A stretch of DNA of 37,438 nucleotides, taken from contig RFIQ01000555.1 in the NCBI GenBank assembly GCA_003695565.1, positions 1 through 37,438 on the forward strand, written 5' to 3'. The translations under genes were made by a program, and so were the position numbers. This document shows, in pieces, positions 1-10,368 of this stretch. Source of the stretch: Planctomycetota bacterium. Lineage in GTDB: Bacteria > Planctomycetota > Planctomycetia > Pirellulales > Pirellulaceae. The notes under the pieces were generated by a model that had not been told where the DNA came from, did no database searches, and saw only the letters and a program-made list of their open reading frames with translations. Position 1 is the stretch's first letter. Each line of letters starts with the position of its first letter.

Positions 1-647
1 ATTGGGTTGAGGTGCATGGGATCGGCGACCGCCACCCTGCCGGAAGCTGGATCATATCCGTGCAGGACAACGAAATGCCCGACTGGATCTCCTCCCACAT
101 CGTCGGGCACCCCCTGCAATTCCCCTCCCTCCCCTCGCGCCACGCGCTCGCGCGGTTCCTGATAAAGATACGTCGCGCTCAGCCCGCAGAGAAGGGGCAA
201 TCCTCGTGACAGCGATCGGACGATCAAAGTCTCGTCCAGATCCTGCATCTGCAACCGCCCGCCCAGTCGCAAGAACTGCTGATAGAATTCCGTAGCAACC
301 TGCAACCGTTGGTCGTCCGCCCTGGGCCGCCCGCGCTTGAGCTCATATTGGGCCTGGAGTTTCTCCAGCAAGAATTGGGGATCGCCAGAGTGACGATCGG
401 TGAACCACGTGGGATCGAAGATCTGGAGATTGTAGGTCGTGATCGTGGCCTCGTACCCGCGCTGTAGGGCATGGCATGCCAATTGGACGGCCAAGGTACC
501 ACCGCCGGATAATTGCCCTATTTCCGCAATCAACCGAGGCAACTCGACTGGATCATCCCAATAGCCATAAACGGCCGCCAAGCAGGTCGGACCGCAACTC
601 GTGTCATCGGGTTGCGGTTGAATCTCGAATCGCAATGAATGCTTCAT
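1..647 (-). CDS. C39-like peptidase family protein, 3' end cut by window edge
   Basis: An open frame on the minus strand runs from an ATG at 647 to the window edge, giving the first 215 residues. The N-terminus contains DDTSCGPTCLAAVYGYW (about residues 14-30), the Q/D-x-x-x-CGP-x-C setting of the catalytic cysteine in C39-type and related papain-fold cysteine peptidases. Near the cut end is GHFVVLHGYD followed by VAVADP, the usual histidine and aspartate part of such a site. There is no signal peptide, so the product is probably cytoplasmic. A TAG lies in frame two codons before the ATG, which fixes the start; no clear Shine-Dalgarno sequence is seen. From memory, relatives with this CGPTC and GGTLAV pattern are often encoded beside a RimK-like ATP-grasp gene, which would lie outside this window; that part is inference. 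The catalytic triad is incomplete only because the gene is cut. Confidence 0.8.
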   Translation of the reverse strand, partial: MKHSLRFEIQPQPDDTSCGPTCLAAVYGYWDDPVELPRLIAEIGQLSGGGTLAVQLACHALQRGYEATITTYNLQIFDPTWFTDRHSGDPQFLLEKLQAQYELKRGRPRADDQRLQVATEFYQQFLRLGGRLQMQDLDETLIVRSLSRGLPLLCGLSATYLYQEPRERVARGEGGELQGVPDDVGGDPVGHFVVLHGYDPASGRVAVADPMHLNP

Positions 648-816
648 GTGCTAAGCCGATCTCTAAACACCTCGCTCGGCACAGCCGATGTAGCCGGCCC
701 CCTCGGACGTATCCGTTCAATCCAACAGTGGCAGCAGAATCAACGGCTATCCGGCCAACGTGCTGTTGCGGCACGGGAGGCTGAAAAACTTGACAGGCGT
801 GGCTGGAAAGCTCAGG

Positions 817-3800
817 ATGGAATCGCTCCCTTTGTTAAACCATCCTTTCGGTCGTAATGCAATGCACCTCTCCTGGACCGCCGTCGGCTTCCATGGTCGC
901 ACGCTGACAATAGCGCCTGCCGGCGAGATTCCTGTCAGCCGTCGCCCTTGGGCAGCTTGCCTGGTCTGGCTGGCCTGTGTTTGGAGCATGCTGCCATCGG
1001 CGCTCGCTCAATCTCCGGAAACCGCGGAGGGAATCGAGTTCTTCGAAGAGCGGATCCGCCCGGTGTTGATCGAGCGGTGTTACGAATGTCATAACAGTTC
1101 GACGCGGGCTGAGGCTGGTTTGGCGCTGGACCATCGCGCGGCCTTGCGCCGCGGTTCGGACAGCGGTCCAGTCCTCGCTCAACCTCCGGGCGCCAGTCTG
1201 TTGATCCGTGTGTTACGGCACGAAATCGACGGCTTGGAGATGCCCGCAGGAGGGCCCCAACTGGACGATTCCACCATTGATGACTTTGAGCGGTGGATCG
1301 CTTGGGGAGCCCCCGATCCGCGCGAAGCTCCCCCGCCGCCTGAGGAATTGGCGAAGCAGACCTCGTGGGAATCGATTCGCAAGCAGCGCCAGCAGTGGTG
1401 GAGTTTTCAACCCATCGCCGATCCCAGGCCACCTACTCCTGATTTGTCCTGGTCCGATCATCCTGTCGACCGGTTTGTGCTGCAGCGGATGCTCGAGCAT
1501 CAGCTCTCCCCCAACCCCGAAGCGCCGCGACCGATCCTCATCCGCCGCCTGTACCTGGCCCTGCTGGGATTACCACCGGATCCCCGGGCGATCCAACAGT
1601 TCCTGGCCGATCCGGCCCCGGACGCCTACGAGCGGCTGGTGGATCGCCTGTTGGAATCCCAGCATTTCGGCGAGCGTTGGGCTCGCCATTGGATGGATTG
1701 GGTTCGGTATGCCGAATCGCATGGCAGCGAAGGCGATCCGCCGATCGAGGGGGCGTACCACTACCGCGATTACCTGATTCGGGCTTTGAACGCGGACGTA
1801 CCCTTCGATCAACTGCTGCGTGAACACATCGCGGGAGATCTGTTGCCGCAGCCCCGCATCGATCGGGAGAGGGGAATCAATGAATCGATCATCGGGACGG
1901 CCCATTGGCGAATGGTATTTCATGGTTTTGCCCCCACCGACGCGTTGGACGAGCGGGTACGATTCAACGATGACGCACTGGGGACATTTTGCAAAGCATT
2001 TCTGGGACTGACCGTTAGCTGCGCTCGCTGCCACGACCACAAGTTCGACCCCATCAGCCAGGCGGATTACTATGCCCTGTACGGGATTCTGGATTCCACG
2101 CGTCCCGGCCGCCATTGCATCGACCTGCCGGAGCGGCTGGAGAAACATCGGGAGACCTTGGCGGCATTGCAAGGGGAGTTGCGGGGGGAGATCGCCCGAT
2201 TGTGGCTGGAACATCTTTCGTCGAACTCTACGCAGGATTTGGCCTCCTTGCTCAGCGCCCTGGGCGTAGAGAATGGCATCGTCGATCTGGCCAGGTCACA
2301 GCCCGGCGCCGCCCTGGCTCGCTTGCGTCAGGCGGTGGAGCGCGCTCGCGCGCAGCAAGCCGCCTTCGATACCGCTCCTTCACCCGCGCGTTATGAATTG
2401 CAATCCCCGCAAGGGTTCCAGCAATGGTTCGCCTATGGCATCGGTCTGGACGACGCCCCCAGTACTGCGGGCCAGTTCACCATCGCCGACTCAGGAGACC
2501 GTCTACTGTTCGACATCTATCCAGGTTCCGTGTTGACCCACGCGATCAGCACGAAACACCCTGGGCGGTTGACCAGCCCCGACATTCTGTTGGACCAGAA
2601 GGTTGACCTGTGGTTGCTGGCGTGCGGAGGCGGGCGAGCCATGAGCCGGTACGTGGTGCAGAATTATCCGCGCAACGGCACCGTCTATCCCGTCACCGAA
2701 TTCAATAAGACACCGCAAGACAACCGGTGGCGCTGGATCCGCTACCCGCTGGATTATTGGCAGGGCGATGCGATCCATATCGAGCTGACCACGGCCGGCG
2801 ATGCGCCTCTGTTGGTGAAACCGGCCGAGCGATCGTGGTTCGCAGTCCGCCGGGCGGCGATAGTGCCCCAAGGAACGGCAGCACCGCCGTCGCCGGAATG
2901 GCCTGCCTGGGAGCGGATCGCATCGATCCCAGATACACCTCCCGAAACAGACCGGTTCGTCGAAGTGATCACCGAGGCTGTCCGCGCCTGGTCCCTCGAC
3001 CGGATAACCGATGCGGACGCCCTCTTGCTCTCGGCTTGTCTGCGGGCGGGACTGTTACCTAACGCGGCCCCTGCCGATGGGCGTCTGCGGGAGCTGGTCG
3101 ACACGTACCGCCGGCTGGAATCCGAGATTCCGGTTCCCACACGCGTCCCCGGGCTGGATGAGTGGCGTGGCCATGACCACCCGTTGTTTGAGCGAGGCGA
3201 TCATCGCCGTCCCGGACCGCTGGTGCCGCGCCGGTTTCTGGAAGCCATCGACGCGCGGCCCTACCACACTCCCCTTAGCGGACGTTTGGAATTAGCCGAC
3301 GACATGCTGCGGTCGGACAATCCGCTGACTGCCCGCGTGATCGTCAACCGGGTCTGGCACCATCTGTTCGGCCGTGGGCTGGTTCCTACCGTCGATAATC
3401 TCGGCCGGCTGGGCGAACCACCCAGCCACCCGCTGTTGCTGGATTATCTGGCCACCGAGTTGCGTACCCAGCATGGTTGGTCGCTCAAACGGCTGATTCG
3501 GTCGATCGTTCTCAGCCGTACCTGGCGGCAGGATTCGCAACCTTCGTCCGACGCGCTGCGCATCGACCCGGCTAACCGTTGGCTGTCCCATTTCTCGGTG
3601 GCCCGACTGGACGCCGAGTCCATTCGAGATGCATTGCTGGCGGTCTCGGGACGCCTCGATTCCGGTATGTTCGGGCCGTCGGTACCCGGATCGACTCCCC
3701 GGCGTTCGGTCTACGTCCGCGTCATCCGCAACAACTTGGACCCATTGCTGACCGCTTTCGATGCACCCGTCCCATTCAGCACAACCGGTCGTCGCGACCG

Positions 3801-4098
3801 GACCAACGTCCCAGCCCAAGCGCTGATCTTGATGAACAACCCGATGATTCGAGACATGGCAACCGAGTTGGCGGCTGGTACAGATCAAGCGGACGCCGAG
3901 CGGCGCGTGACCGAACTTTGGTGGCGGATCCTGGGGCGTGCGCCGGAACGGTGGGAATTGCAAGCATCACTGCAATTCATTGCATCAACACGCGAGGCCT
4001 ATCGCCAGCGAGATTCGGCCGGCGACGCGGAGACCGCGGCCTGGATCGACATGGCTCACAGTTTGCTGAATACGAAAGAGTTCCTGTATGTACGGTAG
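817..4098 (+). CDS. PSCyt1 / DUF1549 / DUF1553 planctomycete cytochrome-like protein
   Basis: This is a large exported protein of the planctomycete PSCyt1-DUF1549-DUF1553 family, function unknown. Numbered from 817, a hydrophobic segment [12 protein letters not shown] ending in SALAQ (residues 45-65) looks like a signal peptide. The PSCyt1 domain follows with one CYECH haem-type motif (88-92). DUF1549 spans about 214-427 and holds a second motif, CARCH (402-406). A beta-rich middle region is followed by DUF1553 (about 795-1080) with the typical [18 protein letters not shown] stretch. Two CxxCH motifs suggest covalent c-type haem or metal binding. The frame is open from a GTG at 760. ATG 817 has GGAAAG six bases upstream, and ATG 862 is also possible and gives a shorter signal-peptide leader. 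The stop overlaps the DUF1501 gene by 11 bases, so the two are probably co-translated. This pairing is very common in planctomycetes and often sits near sulfatases or glycan genes, though none is seen here. Confidence 0.93.
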   Translation: MESLPLLNHPFGRNAMHLSWTAVGFHGRTLTIAPAGEIPVSRRPWAACLVWLACVWSMLPSALAQSPETAEGIEFFEERIRPVLIERCYECHNSSTRAEAGLALDHRAALRRGSDSGPVLAQPPGASLLIRVLRHEIDGLEMPAGGPQLDDSTIDDFERWIAWGAPDPREAPPPPEELAKQTSWESIRKQRQQWWSFQPIADPRPPTPDLSWSDHPVDRFVLQRMLEHQLSPNPEAPRPILIRRLYLALLGLPPDPRAIQQFLADPAPDAYERLVDRLLESQHFGERWARHWMDWVRYAESHGSEGDPPIEGAYHYRDYLIRALNADVPFDQLLREHIAGDLLPQPRIDRERGINESIIGTAHWRMVFHGFAPTDALDERVRFNDDALGTFCKAFLGLTVSCARCHDHKFDPISQADYYALYGILDSTRPGRHCIDLPERLEKHRETLAALQGELRGEIARLWLEHLSSNSTQDLASLLSALGVENGIVDLARSQPGAALARLRQAVERARAQQAAFDTAPSPARYELQSPQGFQQWFAYGIGLDDAPSTAGQFTIADSGDRLLFDIYPGSVLTHAISTKHPGRLTSPDILLDQKVDLWLLACGGGRAMSRYVVQNYPRNGTVYPVTEFNKTPQDNRWRWIRYPLDYWQGDAIHIELTTAGDAPLLVKPAERSWFAVRRAAIVPQGTAAPPSPEWPAWERIASIPDTPPETDRFVEVITEAVRAWSLDRITDADALLLSACLRAGLLPNAAPADGRLRELVDTYRRLESEIPVPTRVPGLDEWRGHDHPLFERGDHRRPGPLVPRRFLEAIDARPYHTPLSGRLELADDMLRSDNPLTARVIVNRVWHHLFGRGLVPTVDNLGRLGEPPSHPLLLDYLATELRTQHGWSLKRLIRSIVLSRTWRQDSQPSSDALRIDPANRWLSHFSVARLDAESIRDALLAVSGRLDSGMFGPSVPGSTPRRSVYVRVIRNNLDPLLTAFDAPVPFSTTGRRDRTNVPAQALILMNNPMIRDMATELAAGTDQADAERRVTELWWRILGRAPERWELQASLQFIASTREAYRQRDSAGDAETAAWIDMAHSLLNTKEFLYVR

Positions 4099-5557
4099 TC
4101 CTTCTTCTCCGGCCATTGCACCGCGCGTCGGGGCATGCGGTTCGCGCCGTCAGTGGCTGCAGCGCTGCTCCAGCGGTTTTGGGCTCGTCGCCTTGTCGCA
4201 TCTGCTGGCCCAGTCCGCAGATGCCCCGGTCAACGATGCCGCCGATGCCAGCAAGCATGCAGCGCGACGTTTCCCATCGAGAGCCAAGAGCGTCATCCTG
4301 TGCTACATGTCTGGAGGCCTGTCCCACGTCGATTCGTTCGATCCTAAACCCCTGCTCAATCAACGGCATGGCGAGGACATGCCGCTCAAGATCGAACGCA
4401 CGCAGTTCAACCAGAACGGCAAAATTTTCGGCAGTCCGTTTCGGTTCGCGCGGCACGGCGAAAGCGGATTGGAAATCAGCTCCATTTTTCCCGAGATCGC
4501 CGGCTGCGCCGATGAGCTGGCCGTGGTGCGATCGATGACCACGCACGTCAACGAACATGCCCAGGGCAATTTCGTCATGCATACGGGGTTCCCGTTTTTG
4601 GGCCATCCCAGCGCGGGTGCGTGGATCAGCTACGGTTTGGGGTCGGTCAATGAAAACCTGCCGACGTACGTGGTTTTACAAAGCGGAGGAGCCGTAGCAC
4701 CCCATGGCGGCGTGGGGTTGTTCAGCAACGGGTTCCTGCCGGGAGAGCACCAGGCATCGATTCTCAAGGCCGATGCCGAGCCTCCGATCGCCAATTTGCA
4801 CCCTGCACAGGACTTGGATGCCCAGGCTCGGCGGTTGGAGTTTGTCCGCAACTTGGACACGACGTTTGCGGCCACGACCGGAGACGACCCGGGAATTGAG
4901 GCCGCCATCAAGAATTACGAGACGGCTTTTCGCATGCAGTCGGCGATCCCCGAGTTGGTCGACCTGCGGGGGGAAACGGAAGCCACTCGACGCCTGTACG
5001 GTCTGGATGATCCAGTCCCTCAGAAGGCTGCCTATGCACGTCAAGCCTTGCTGGCTCGCAGGCTGGTCGAACAAGGCGTGCGGTTCGTCGAATTGTCCTG
5101 TCTAACGCACGGGATCGGCGCGGGAGGAGCGGCCAACCCGTGGGACCAGCACGGGGACCTGGAAAAAGGCCATCGTGCCATGGCGCATCAAGTGGATCAG
5201 CCCATCGCCGGATTGTTGCGCGATTTGCGCAATCGCGGTCTGTTGGAAGAAACACTGGTCATTTTCACGGGCGAATTCGGGCGGACGCCATTTTCCCAAG
5301 GGTCCAATGGCCGCGATCACAACCCCATGGGATTCAGTCTGTGGTTGGCCGGCGGCGGCATCCGAGGTGGTACGGTCTACGGTGCCACCGATGATTTTGG
5401 TTACCGAGCCATCGAAAATCCGACGACGATATACGACCTGTGGGCCACAGTGCTGCATCAACTGGGCATCGACCACGAAGCGCTCACTTTCCGCTCTGGC
5501 GGCCGCGATTTTCGGCTGACCGACGTGTACGGTCACGTCCTGCCTATCCTGGCGTAG
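4088..5557 (+). CDS. DUF1501 family protein, Tat-exported
   Basis: A DUF1501 protein of 489 residues, a family placed with the alkaline phosphatase/sulfatase fold; its substrate is unknown. The N-terminus has a twin-arginine signal, SRRQWLQ (residues 19-25), followed by a hydrophobic stretch [11 protein letters not shown], so it is probably exported folded. Family landmarks include [17 protein letters not shown] near residue 75, the [20 protein letters not shown] block and the C-terminal GGGIRGG...YGATDDFG block. The ATG lies 11 bases inside the end of the PSCyt gene and is read in another frame, a classic coupled arrangement. The product length is normal for the family. It ends 19 bases from the convergent stop of the molybdopterin oxidoreductase gene, with no clear terminator between. 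The family assignment is firm; the biochemical role is not known. Confidence 0.94.
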   Translation: MYGSPSSPAIAPRVGACGSRRQWLQRCSSGFGLVALSHLLAQSADAPVNDAADASKHAARRFPSRAKSVILCYMSGGLSHVDSFDPKPLLNQRHGEDMPLKIERTQFNQNGKIFGSPFRFARHGESGLEISSIFPEIAGCADELAVVRSMTTHVNEHAQGNFVMHTGFPFLGHPSAGAWISYGLGSVNENLPTYVVLQSGGAVAPHGGVGLFSNGFLPGEHQASILKADAEPPIANLHPAQDLDAQARRLEFVRNLDTTFAATTGDDPGIEAAIKNYETAFRMQSAIPELVDLRGETEATRRLYGLDDPVPQKAAYARQALLARRLVEQGVRFVELSCLTHGIGAGGAANPWDQHGDLEKGHRAMAHQVDQPIAGLLRDLRNRGLLEETLVIFTGEFGRTPFSQGSNGRDHNPMGFSLWLAGGGIRGGTVYGATDDFGYRAIENPTTIYDLWATVLHQLGIDHEALTFRSGGRDFRLTDVYGHVLPILA

Positions 5558-5576
5558 CGGACGACCAGATGATCGA

Positions 5577-7610
5577 TTACGCCGGAGAATCCAGATCGCT
5601 GTCGAGCGGTTCGACGGCGACCGTAGGGTTGCCGAACAGACTTCCCCCGCCCAGGTCCGTCAGCTCCTGGCTGGTCAATTCATTCAGGCTACGTCCGTCG
5701 GGAGCCAGTTTGGCCCACCACTGCCCCAAGGCAACGACCACACCGGGGCGGGCTCGATCGCTGACTTCGACTTTGCGCACAATTGCGCCATATCGGCTGC
5801 GGATTCGGGCTCGGTCGCCATGGCGCACCGACGACCGGGCTGCGTCCTGGGGATGGACCAGCACCACCGGCTCTCCACCCGCTGCACGGATGATCGAGGG
5901 AACATTACCCATCGTGGTGTTCAAAATGAAAGGACCAGGCGGGGAAATCAAGCGAAGCGGAAAGGCGTCGGTGGGTTGTTCCCGAAAATCGATCTGCTGC
6001 GGGGAGGGGGCGAATCGAATCTTTCCGTCCGGGAAATTACTCCCCTGGGCATAGGGCAGGAAGGGTTCAGGGAGGTTCAGCCGCACGCTGCGCTCGCGCC
6101 GCAACCGTTGCCAGGTGATGCCAGACAGGAAGGGATGCCTGCTATCCAACAAATCTTCCACCAGCTCTTCGGTACTCATCTGAAACACCGGATCCGACAA
6201 CCCCATTCGCGCGGCCAATTCGCGGAAAACCCAACTATTGGGTCGGCAATCGCCCGGCGGCGGCAAGATCGGCTCGGCCCACTGCAAGTGGTAATGCCCA
6301 TAGGATGCATAGACATCGGGATGCTCAACAAAGGTAGTGGCGGGCAGAACGATATCGGCGTAATCGGCTGTATCGGTTTGAAAATGCTCCAACACGACCG
6401 TGAACAAATCATCACGCAATAATCCGCGCCGGACGGACGCGGAGTCTGGAGCGACGACTGCCGGATTCGAATTGAACACGAACAGACTGGAGATTGGCTG
6501 GTCGGTATCCTCCAGGGCACGGCCCAGTTGATTCTGGTTAACGACCCGCCGATGAGGCTTGCGCAGGTGCAAGCCGCTGTAGCGCGCGGTATTGAGTCGG
6601 AACGCGCCACTGGTTGAGATACCGCCACCGCCACCCCGGTGTTGCCAGGCGCCGATCAAAGCGGGCAGCAGGGCGATGGCGGCTGTAGCGTTTCCGCCTC
6701 CTTCGTTTCGCGTCATGCCGTAACCGATCTTGATGTAGGTCTGAGGGCACGCCACCATCCGCCGCGCCAACTGGCGGATGGCATCGGCGGGGATACCGCA
6801 AAACTCCGCAGCGCGCGGCACAGGCCATTGCTGGCAGGCCTCAGCATAGTCTGCCAAACCCACCGCATGTGCCGCCAGGTACGACGCATCCTGCCCGCCA
6901 AGCCGCAGGATCTCGCCCCCCAATGCCAACGCCAGAGCGGCGTCGGTACCCACCTGGACTTGCCAGAACTCGTCGGCGACCCGGCTGGTTTCGTTGCGAT
7001 AGGGATCGATGTGCAGCACGTGCGCGCCGGCGGCCTGCGCGCGCTTGACCAGCGGGATCAGGTGGCTGGAAGAACGCACCGCGTTGATCCCCCACAGAAC
7101 GATCAAGCGCGCGTGGGGAACCTCTTCCGGAGGAGTCGACATCTTATGTGGACCGTAAACCGATTCCCATCCTGCACCTCCGGAAGCCGCGCAAATCGTT
7201 TGGTCCAACTCCGCCGCTCCCAGCCCGCGAAAGAAGGCCAGCGGGTAATCGCGTTCGATCAAGCCCATCGTGCCGGCATAGCAATAGGGCAACACGCTTT
7301 GTTCACCGAACCGGTCGATGTTGCGCGCCAATTGGTCGACGATGCAGTTCAGCGCGGTATCCCAGTCGATCGTCTCGAAACGCCCTGCACCCTTTGGACC
7401 AATGCGGCGCAAGGGATACAACAATCGGTCGCGATGGTGCTGGCGTTCCGGATACCGCGCCAGCTTGACGCAGGCAAACCCCTGGGTGATCGGATGATCG
7501 GGCGTCCCGGCAACGCGCACCATCCGCGCACCATCGACCGTGATCCGCAGACTGCAAGTATCGGGGCAATCCAATGGACAAACGCTGGGGAGCGTACGGG
7601 TCGAATTCAT
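5577..7610 (-). CDS. Molybdopterin oxidoreductase with 4Fe-4S domain (formate dehydrogenase/BisC-like)
   Basis: A 677-residue member of the DMSO reductase superfamily. The N-terminus carries the 4Fe-4S motif CPLDCPDTC with a fourth cysteine in FACVK (Cys11, Cys15, Cys19, Cys47). Cys140 in DQTICAASGG sits where formate dehydrogenases have the molybdenum-ligating Cys or Sec, so it is a candidate metal ligand. The last 110 or so residues form the molybdopterin dinucleotide-binding domain (NTTMGN..., HPQDAA..., GVVVALGQWW). There is no Tat signal, so it is probably cytoplasmic. The frame extends to 7670, but ATG 7610 is preferred because AAGGTG lies just upstream and the protein then begins right before the cluster motif. 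No small subunit, FdhD or cofactor gene is nearby; the upstream neighbour on the same strand is an unrelated unknown 171 bases away. The true substrate (formate, thiosulfate or other) cannot be read from sequence. Confidence 0.92.
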   Translation of the reverse strand: MNSTRTLPSVCPLDCPDTCSLRITVDGARMVRVAGTPDHPITQGFACVKLARYPERQHHRDRLLYPLRRIGPKGAGRFETIDWDTALNCIVDQLARNIDRFGEQSVLPYCYAGTMGLIERDYPLAFFRGLGAAELDQTICAASGGAGWESVYGPHKMSTPPEEVPHARLIVLWGINAVRSSSHLIPLVKRAQAAGAHVLHIDPYRNETSRVADEFWQVQVGTDAALALALGGEILRLGGQDASYLAAHAVGLADYAEACQQWPVPRAAEFCGIPADAIRQLARRMVACPQTYIKIGYGMTRNEGGGNATAAIALLPALIGAWQHRGGGGGISTSGAFRLNTARYSGLHLRKPHRRVVNQNQLGRALEDTDQPISSLFVFNSNPAVVAPDSASVRRGLLRDDLFTVVLEHFQTDTADYADIVLPATTFVEHPDVYASYGHYHLQWAEPILPPPGDCRPNSWVFRELAARMGLSDPVFQMSTEELVEDLLDSRHPFLSGITWQRLRRERSVRLNLPEPFLPYAQGSNFPDGKIRFAPSPQQIDFREQPTDAFPLRLISPPGPFILNTTMGNVPSIIRAAGGEPVVLVHPQDAARSSVRHGDRARIRSRYGAIVRKVEVSDRARPGVVVALGQWWAKLAPDGRSLNELTSQELTDLGGGSLFGNPTVAVEPLDSDLDSPA

Positions 7611-7781
7611 CCGGGCACCTTTTCCACGGAGTGATGCTGGCCTGGCCCCGGCCGCCAAGTGGCTTGCCAACGTCGACGGGGCCCTACGGCAAAGTGTGAT
7701 CGAAAAACCGTTTCTGCCAATGCCCGCGGGGCGGACGTTCCACCAGACAGGACCATCAGGGCGGCGGCCTTATTGCCAACT

Positions 7782-8939
7782 TCAATCTGTCCGGTGGCGA
7801 TCCCCGCCCAGGCGGTTGACCAATCCCCGGTCAATCCGTTGCAAGTACTCAGTAAAAGCTTCCTCTAGGTCGCGCAGGCGGTCGTCTCCCTCGCGTTGGT
7901 GCAACGTCAAGAACAAGCGCAGGGAATCGATCAGCATTTCGGAGGGAGAAAGCAACCGATTCAAGTCGGCAGCCAACCTCTCGGCCGATTGCGGATCGAA
8001 CTGGCGCGTCTCGGCGATGAGCAACATCAGCCATAGGTGGGGCTCGGATTCGAGCTGCCGAAGATGCCCCAACCGATCGGATAGCCCATGCAGGTTCAGT
8101 CGCTGCAACCCGCGTGCGATCCACTGTCGAGCCGGATCCTGGCTGGCGGGGTACAACTCACACAACACTTCGGCCGCCGCGAGGGAGTCCTCTCGCACCA
8201 GCGCTTCCACGGCTGAACTGATCAATCCCTCGTCCTCGGAGTCCAACAGCCCGCCGATGGTCTCGGCCATCCCTGGCTGGGGAAAACGGATCAGCGTCCG
8301 CAGGGTCATCAGGAAGCTCATCTCATGGTGCGGCGACGCGCCACTGCCTTGTTCCAGGACGGACTGCAAGTCGATGTAATCGGGGAAACGCAACCGGATC
8401 GTCTCCAGAGCGGCCGAGGCACGGCGAAATGCTTCGGAGGAATCGCGATGCCGCGTCAAATGATCGATCGAATCATCCAGGATGCGGGCCAGTTGATCGG
8501 CCGAGTAATCCAAGAATTCGATCCGCATCCGCAGGGTATCCAGGTCGACGCGAAAGAAGATCTTGCTGCGGCCTTTGATCGACTCGATACGACTTAGGAA
8601 GGGTTGCAGTTGTTCGGCCGGCAACATCACGAGTTGCTCGAGTAGTTTCCCGGCAGCTCGCGATTGGGGGCTGGTCAGCGCCTGTCCTTCGGCCATGCGG
8701 CCGGCCCGCCAGCAGCAATCCTCGATCTTGTCATTGGGGATCGGGAGGTAACTGAGCATGGGCAATTCGGTAAACGCCGCATCGACGCCCCACCGCTTCC
8801 ATCCTTCCACGATCGCCGCATAGATCTCCGGTGCGTCGGTATAACTCTCGCTGAGCAAATGCAGTGCCGCCATGCGGACATGGGCTTGGCCATGCCCCAA
8901 CAGGTCGATCAACGCGCGTCTGGAATCGGTGCGAATCAT
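7782..8939 (-). CDS. Hypothetical protein, alpha-helical HEAT-like repeats
   Basis: A 386-residue soluble protein that I do not recognise as a named family. The sequence is almost wholly alpha-helical, with repeated paired-helix patterns such as ALIDLLGHGQAHVRMAALHLLSES at the N-terminus and GGLLDSEDEGLISSAVEALVRED further on. These resemble HEAT or armadillo-type repeats that track gains and losses across a set. There is no signal peptide or membrane segment, so it is probably a cytoplasmic scaffold or interaction protein. The frame remains open to a GTG at 9140, but residues before ATG 8939 are not helix-repeat-like, so 8939 is chosen; ATG 8990 is an alternative, and neither has a strong ribosome-binding site. 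It precedes the molybdopterin oxidoreductase by 171 bases on the same strand and is divergent from the Gfo/Idh/MocA gene. A functional link to either neighbour is only a possibility. Confidence 0.75.
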   Translation of the reverse strand: MIRTDSRRALIDLLGHGQAHVRMAALHLLSESYTDAPEIYAAIVEGWKRWGVDAAFTELPMLSYLPIPNDKIEDCCWRAGRMAEGQALTSPQSRAAGKLLEQLVMLPAEQLQPFLSRIESIKGRSKIFFRVDLDTLRMRIEFLDYSADQLARILDDSIDHLTRHRDSSEAFRRASAALETIRLRFPDYIDLQSVLEQGSGASPHHEMSFLMTLRTLIRFPQPGMAETIGGLLDSEDEGLISSAVEALVREDSLAAAEVLCELYPASQDPARQWIARGLQRLNLHGLSDRLGHLRQLESEPHLWLMLLIAETRQFDPQSAERLAADLNRLLSPSEMLIDSLRLFLTLHQREGDDRLRDLEEAFTEYLQRIDRGLVNRLGGDRHRTD

Positions 8940-9179
8940 GCTTGCCCGCGGGAAACGTGAATCGAATATACTGGAGTCCCTATCCTCCATCTTAGGCCAA
9001 GCCGAGGGGTAAGGCCTAGTCGCGGTCAGGCGCAGGGGGCGGAAAAAAATTGCCGCCTTGCCACGTAGACCGAGTGGTCGGCCCGCCCACCAGGCTCCGC
9101 AGCGGACCGCCGGAGCCGCGCGATCGTCCCATACCTGCAATCATTCCCACCTCGAGCCTCCCAATTGGAGATTTCCCCC

Positions 9180-10325
9180 ATGACCACGCCTCGCACTTCA
9201 CCTGCCTCTACCCCTGCCCGTCCGGCGCTGGACTATCGAGCCTTCTGCGGCTGGTCGTTTCGCTGGCGGGGCAACCTACCGCGCCGAGTAACGGCTCCTC
9301 GATGTATCCTGGCGGCCCTGTTGGCGGTGGTGTTGAGCCCCCTGGTCCTTGGCCAGGATGCGCGGCAGCAGGAAAACCCGATTCGAATTGGGATCATCGG
9401 TTTGGACACTTCTCATGCACCGGCATTTACCAAGCTCATCAACGAAGCGCGAGGCTCCGGGCCCCTGGCCAACATGCGAGTCGTGGCAGCGTTTCCGGGC
9501 GGCAGCCCAGATCTGCCCTCCAGTCGCGATCGCGTAGCGGGCTACACGGAACAATTGCGGGGCATGGGTGTGCGTATCGTCGACTCCATTGCCGCATTGC
9601 TGGAAGAAGTCGACGCGGTGCTGTTGGAGAGCGTCGATGGACGGCGGCACCTGGAGCAGGCCATCCCCGTGTTCCGTTCGGGAAAGCCGGTGTTCATCGA
9701 CAAACCATTGGCCGCCGACCTGACCGAAGCCGTGGCCATCGACATGCTGGGCCGCAAGTACAACGCCCGATGGTTCAGCAGTTCTTCCCTGCGATTCAGC
9801 CCATCCATCTACCGCTTCCGCATTGACGATCAACTGCACCAGAAAGTACGCGGAGCGATTGCCTGGTCCCCCTGTTCGCTGGACCCCACGCACGTCGACT
9901 TGACCTGGTATGGGATCCACGGCGTGGAAACTTTGTATACGGCTATGGGAACCGGATGCACGCATGTCGCGCGGGTCGCAACGGAGGGAGCCGAAGTGGT
10001 CACCGGAGTCTGGGACGATGGACGTTTGGGGACCTTCCGAGGCATCCGGGACGGGCAACGCGGGTATGGACTGGTCGTGTTCGGATCGGATGCCATCCAC
10101 GTCGGCGGCAAGTACGAGGGCTACGCACCTTTGGTGGAACAAATCGCCCTCTTCTTCCAGGGCGGTGCTCCACCGGTCGATCACGCGGAAACCATCGAGA
10201 TGTTCGCCTTCATGCAAGCGGCGCAGGAATCCAAGCTGCGGGACGGGGCGCTGGTAGCGCTGCAAACCGTGTTGGATGAAGCCACGGTCGCCGCCCAGGC
10301 CCTGGTGGCGCGCATCGATCCATAG
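9180..10325 (+). CDS. Gfo/Idh/MocA family oxidoreductase, exported or membrane-anchored
   Basis: A 381-residue NAD(P)-dependent oxidoreductase-like protein. After a positively charged leader (RRVTAPR) comes a hydrophobic segment CILAALLAVVLSPLVLG (about residues 43-59), then the Rossmann start IRIGIIGLDTSHA, in which the dinucleotide loop reads G-I-I-G-L. The usual EKP catalytic motif appears as DKP in FIDKPLA. The family typically acts on sugars, inositols or similar polyols; many planctomycete members are exported. ATG 9180 has GGAG nine bases upstream, while a TTG at 9165 in the same frame lies over that site and is rejected. A secreted unknown follows 43 bases later with its own strong site, so the two may be cotranscribed. 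The DKP variant and the altered nucleotide loop leave open a non-catalytic or unusual role. Confidence 0.9.
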   Translation: MTTPRTSPASTPARPALDYRAFCGWSFRWRGNLPRRVTAPRCILAALLAVVLSPLVLGQDARQQENPIRIGIIGLDTSHAPAFTKLINEARGSGPLANMRVVAAFPGGSPDLPSSRDRVAGYTEQLRGMGVRIVDSIAALLEEVDAVLLESVDGRRHLEQAIPVFRSGKPVFIDKPLAADLTEAVAIDMLGRKYNARWFSSSSLRFSPSIYRFRIDDQLHQKVRGAIAWSPCSLDPTHVDLTWYGIHGVETLYTAMGTGCTHVARVATEGAEVVTGVWDDGRLGTFRGIRDGQRGYGLVVFGSDAIHVGGKYEGYAPLVEQIALFFQGGAPPVDHAETIEMFAFMQAAQESKLRDGALVALQTVLDEATVAAQALVARIDP

Positions 10326-10368
10326 ACCTGCCCAACGCGGGTTTCCATTCATCTCCAGCGGAGGACCC

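Noticed and set aside
3292-3963. Long minus-strand frames inside the PSCyt and other large genes
   Set aside because: High GC gives long shadow frames; the plus strand carries the recognised domains.
5551-5585. GGCGTA/TACGCC pair between the DUF1501 and molybdopterin genes
   Set aside because: Six base pairs with a loop of more than 20 bases and no T-tract is not a terminator.
9000-9063. Short GC-rich inverted repeats (TAGGCC/GGCCTA, GGCGG/CCGCC) before the Gfo/Idh/MocA gene
   Set aside because: Stems of five or six base pairs are expected by chance in this base composition.
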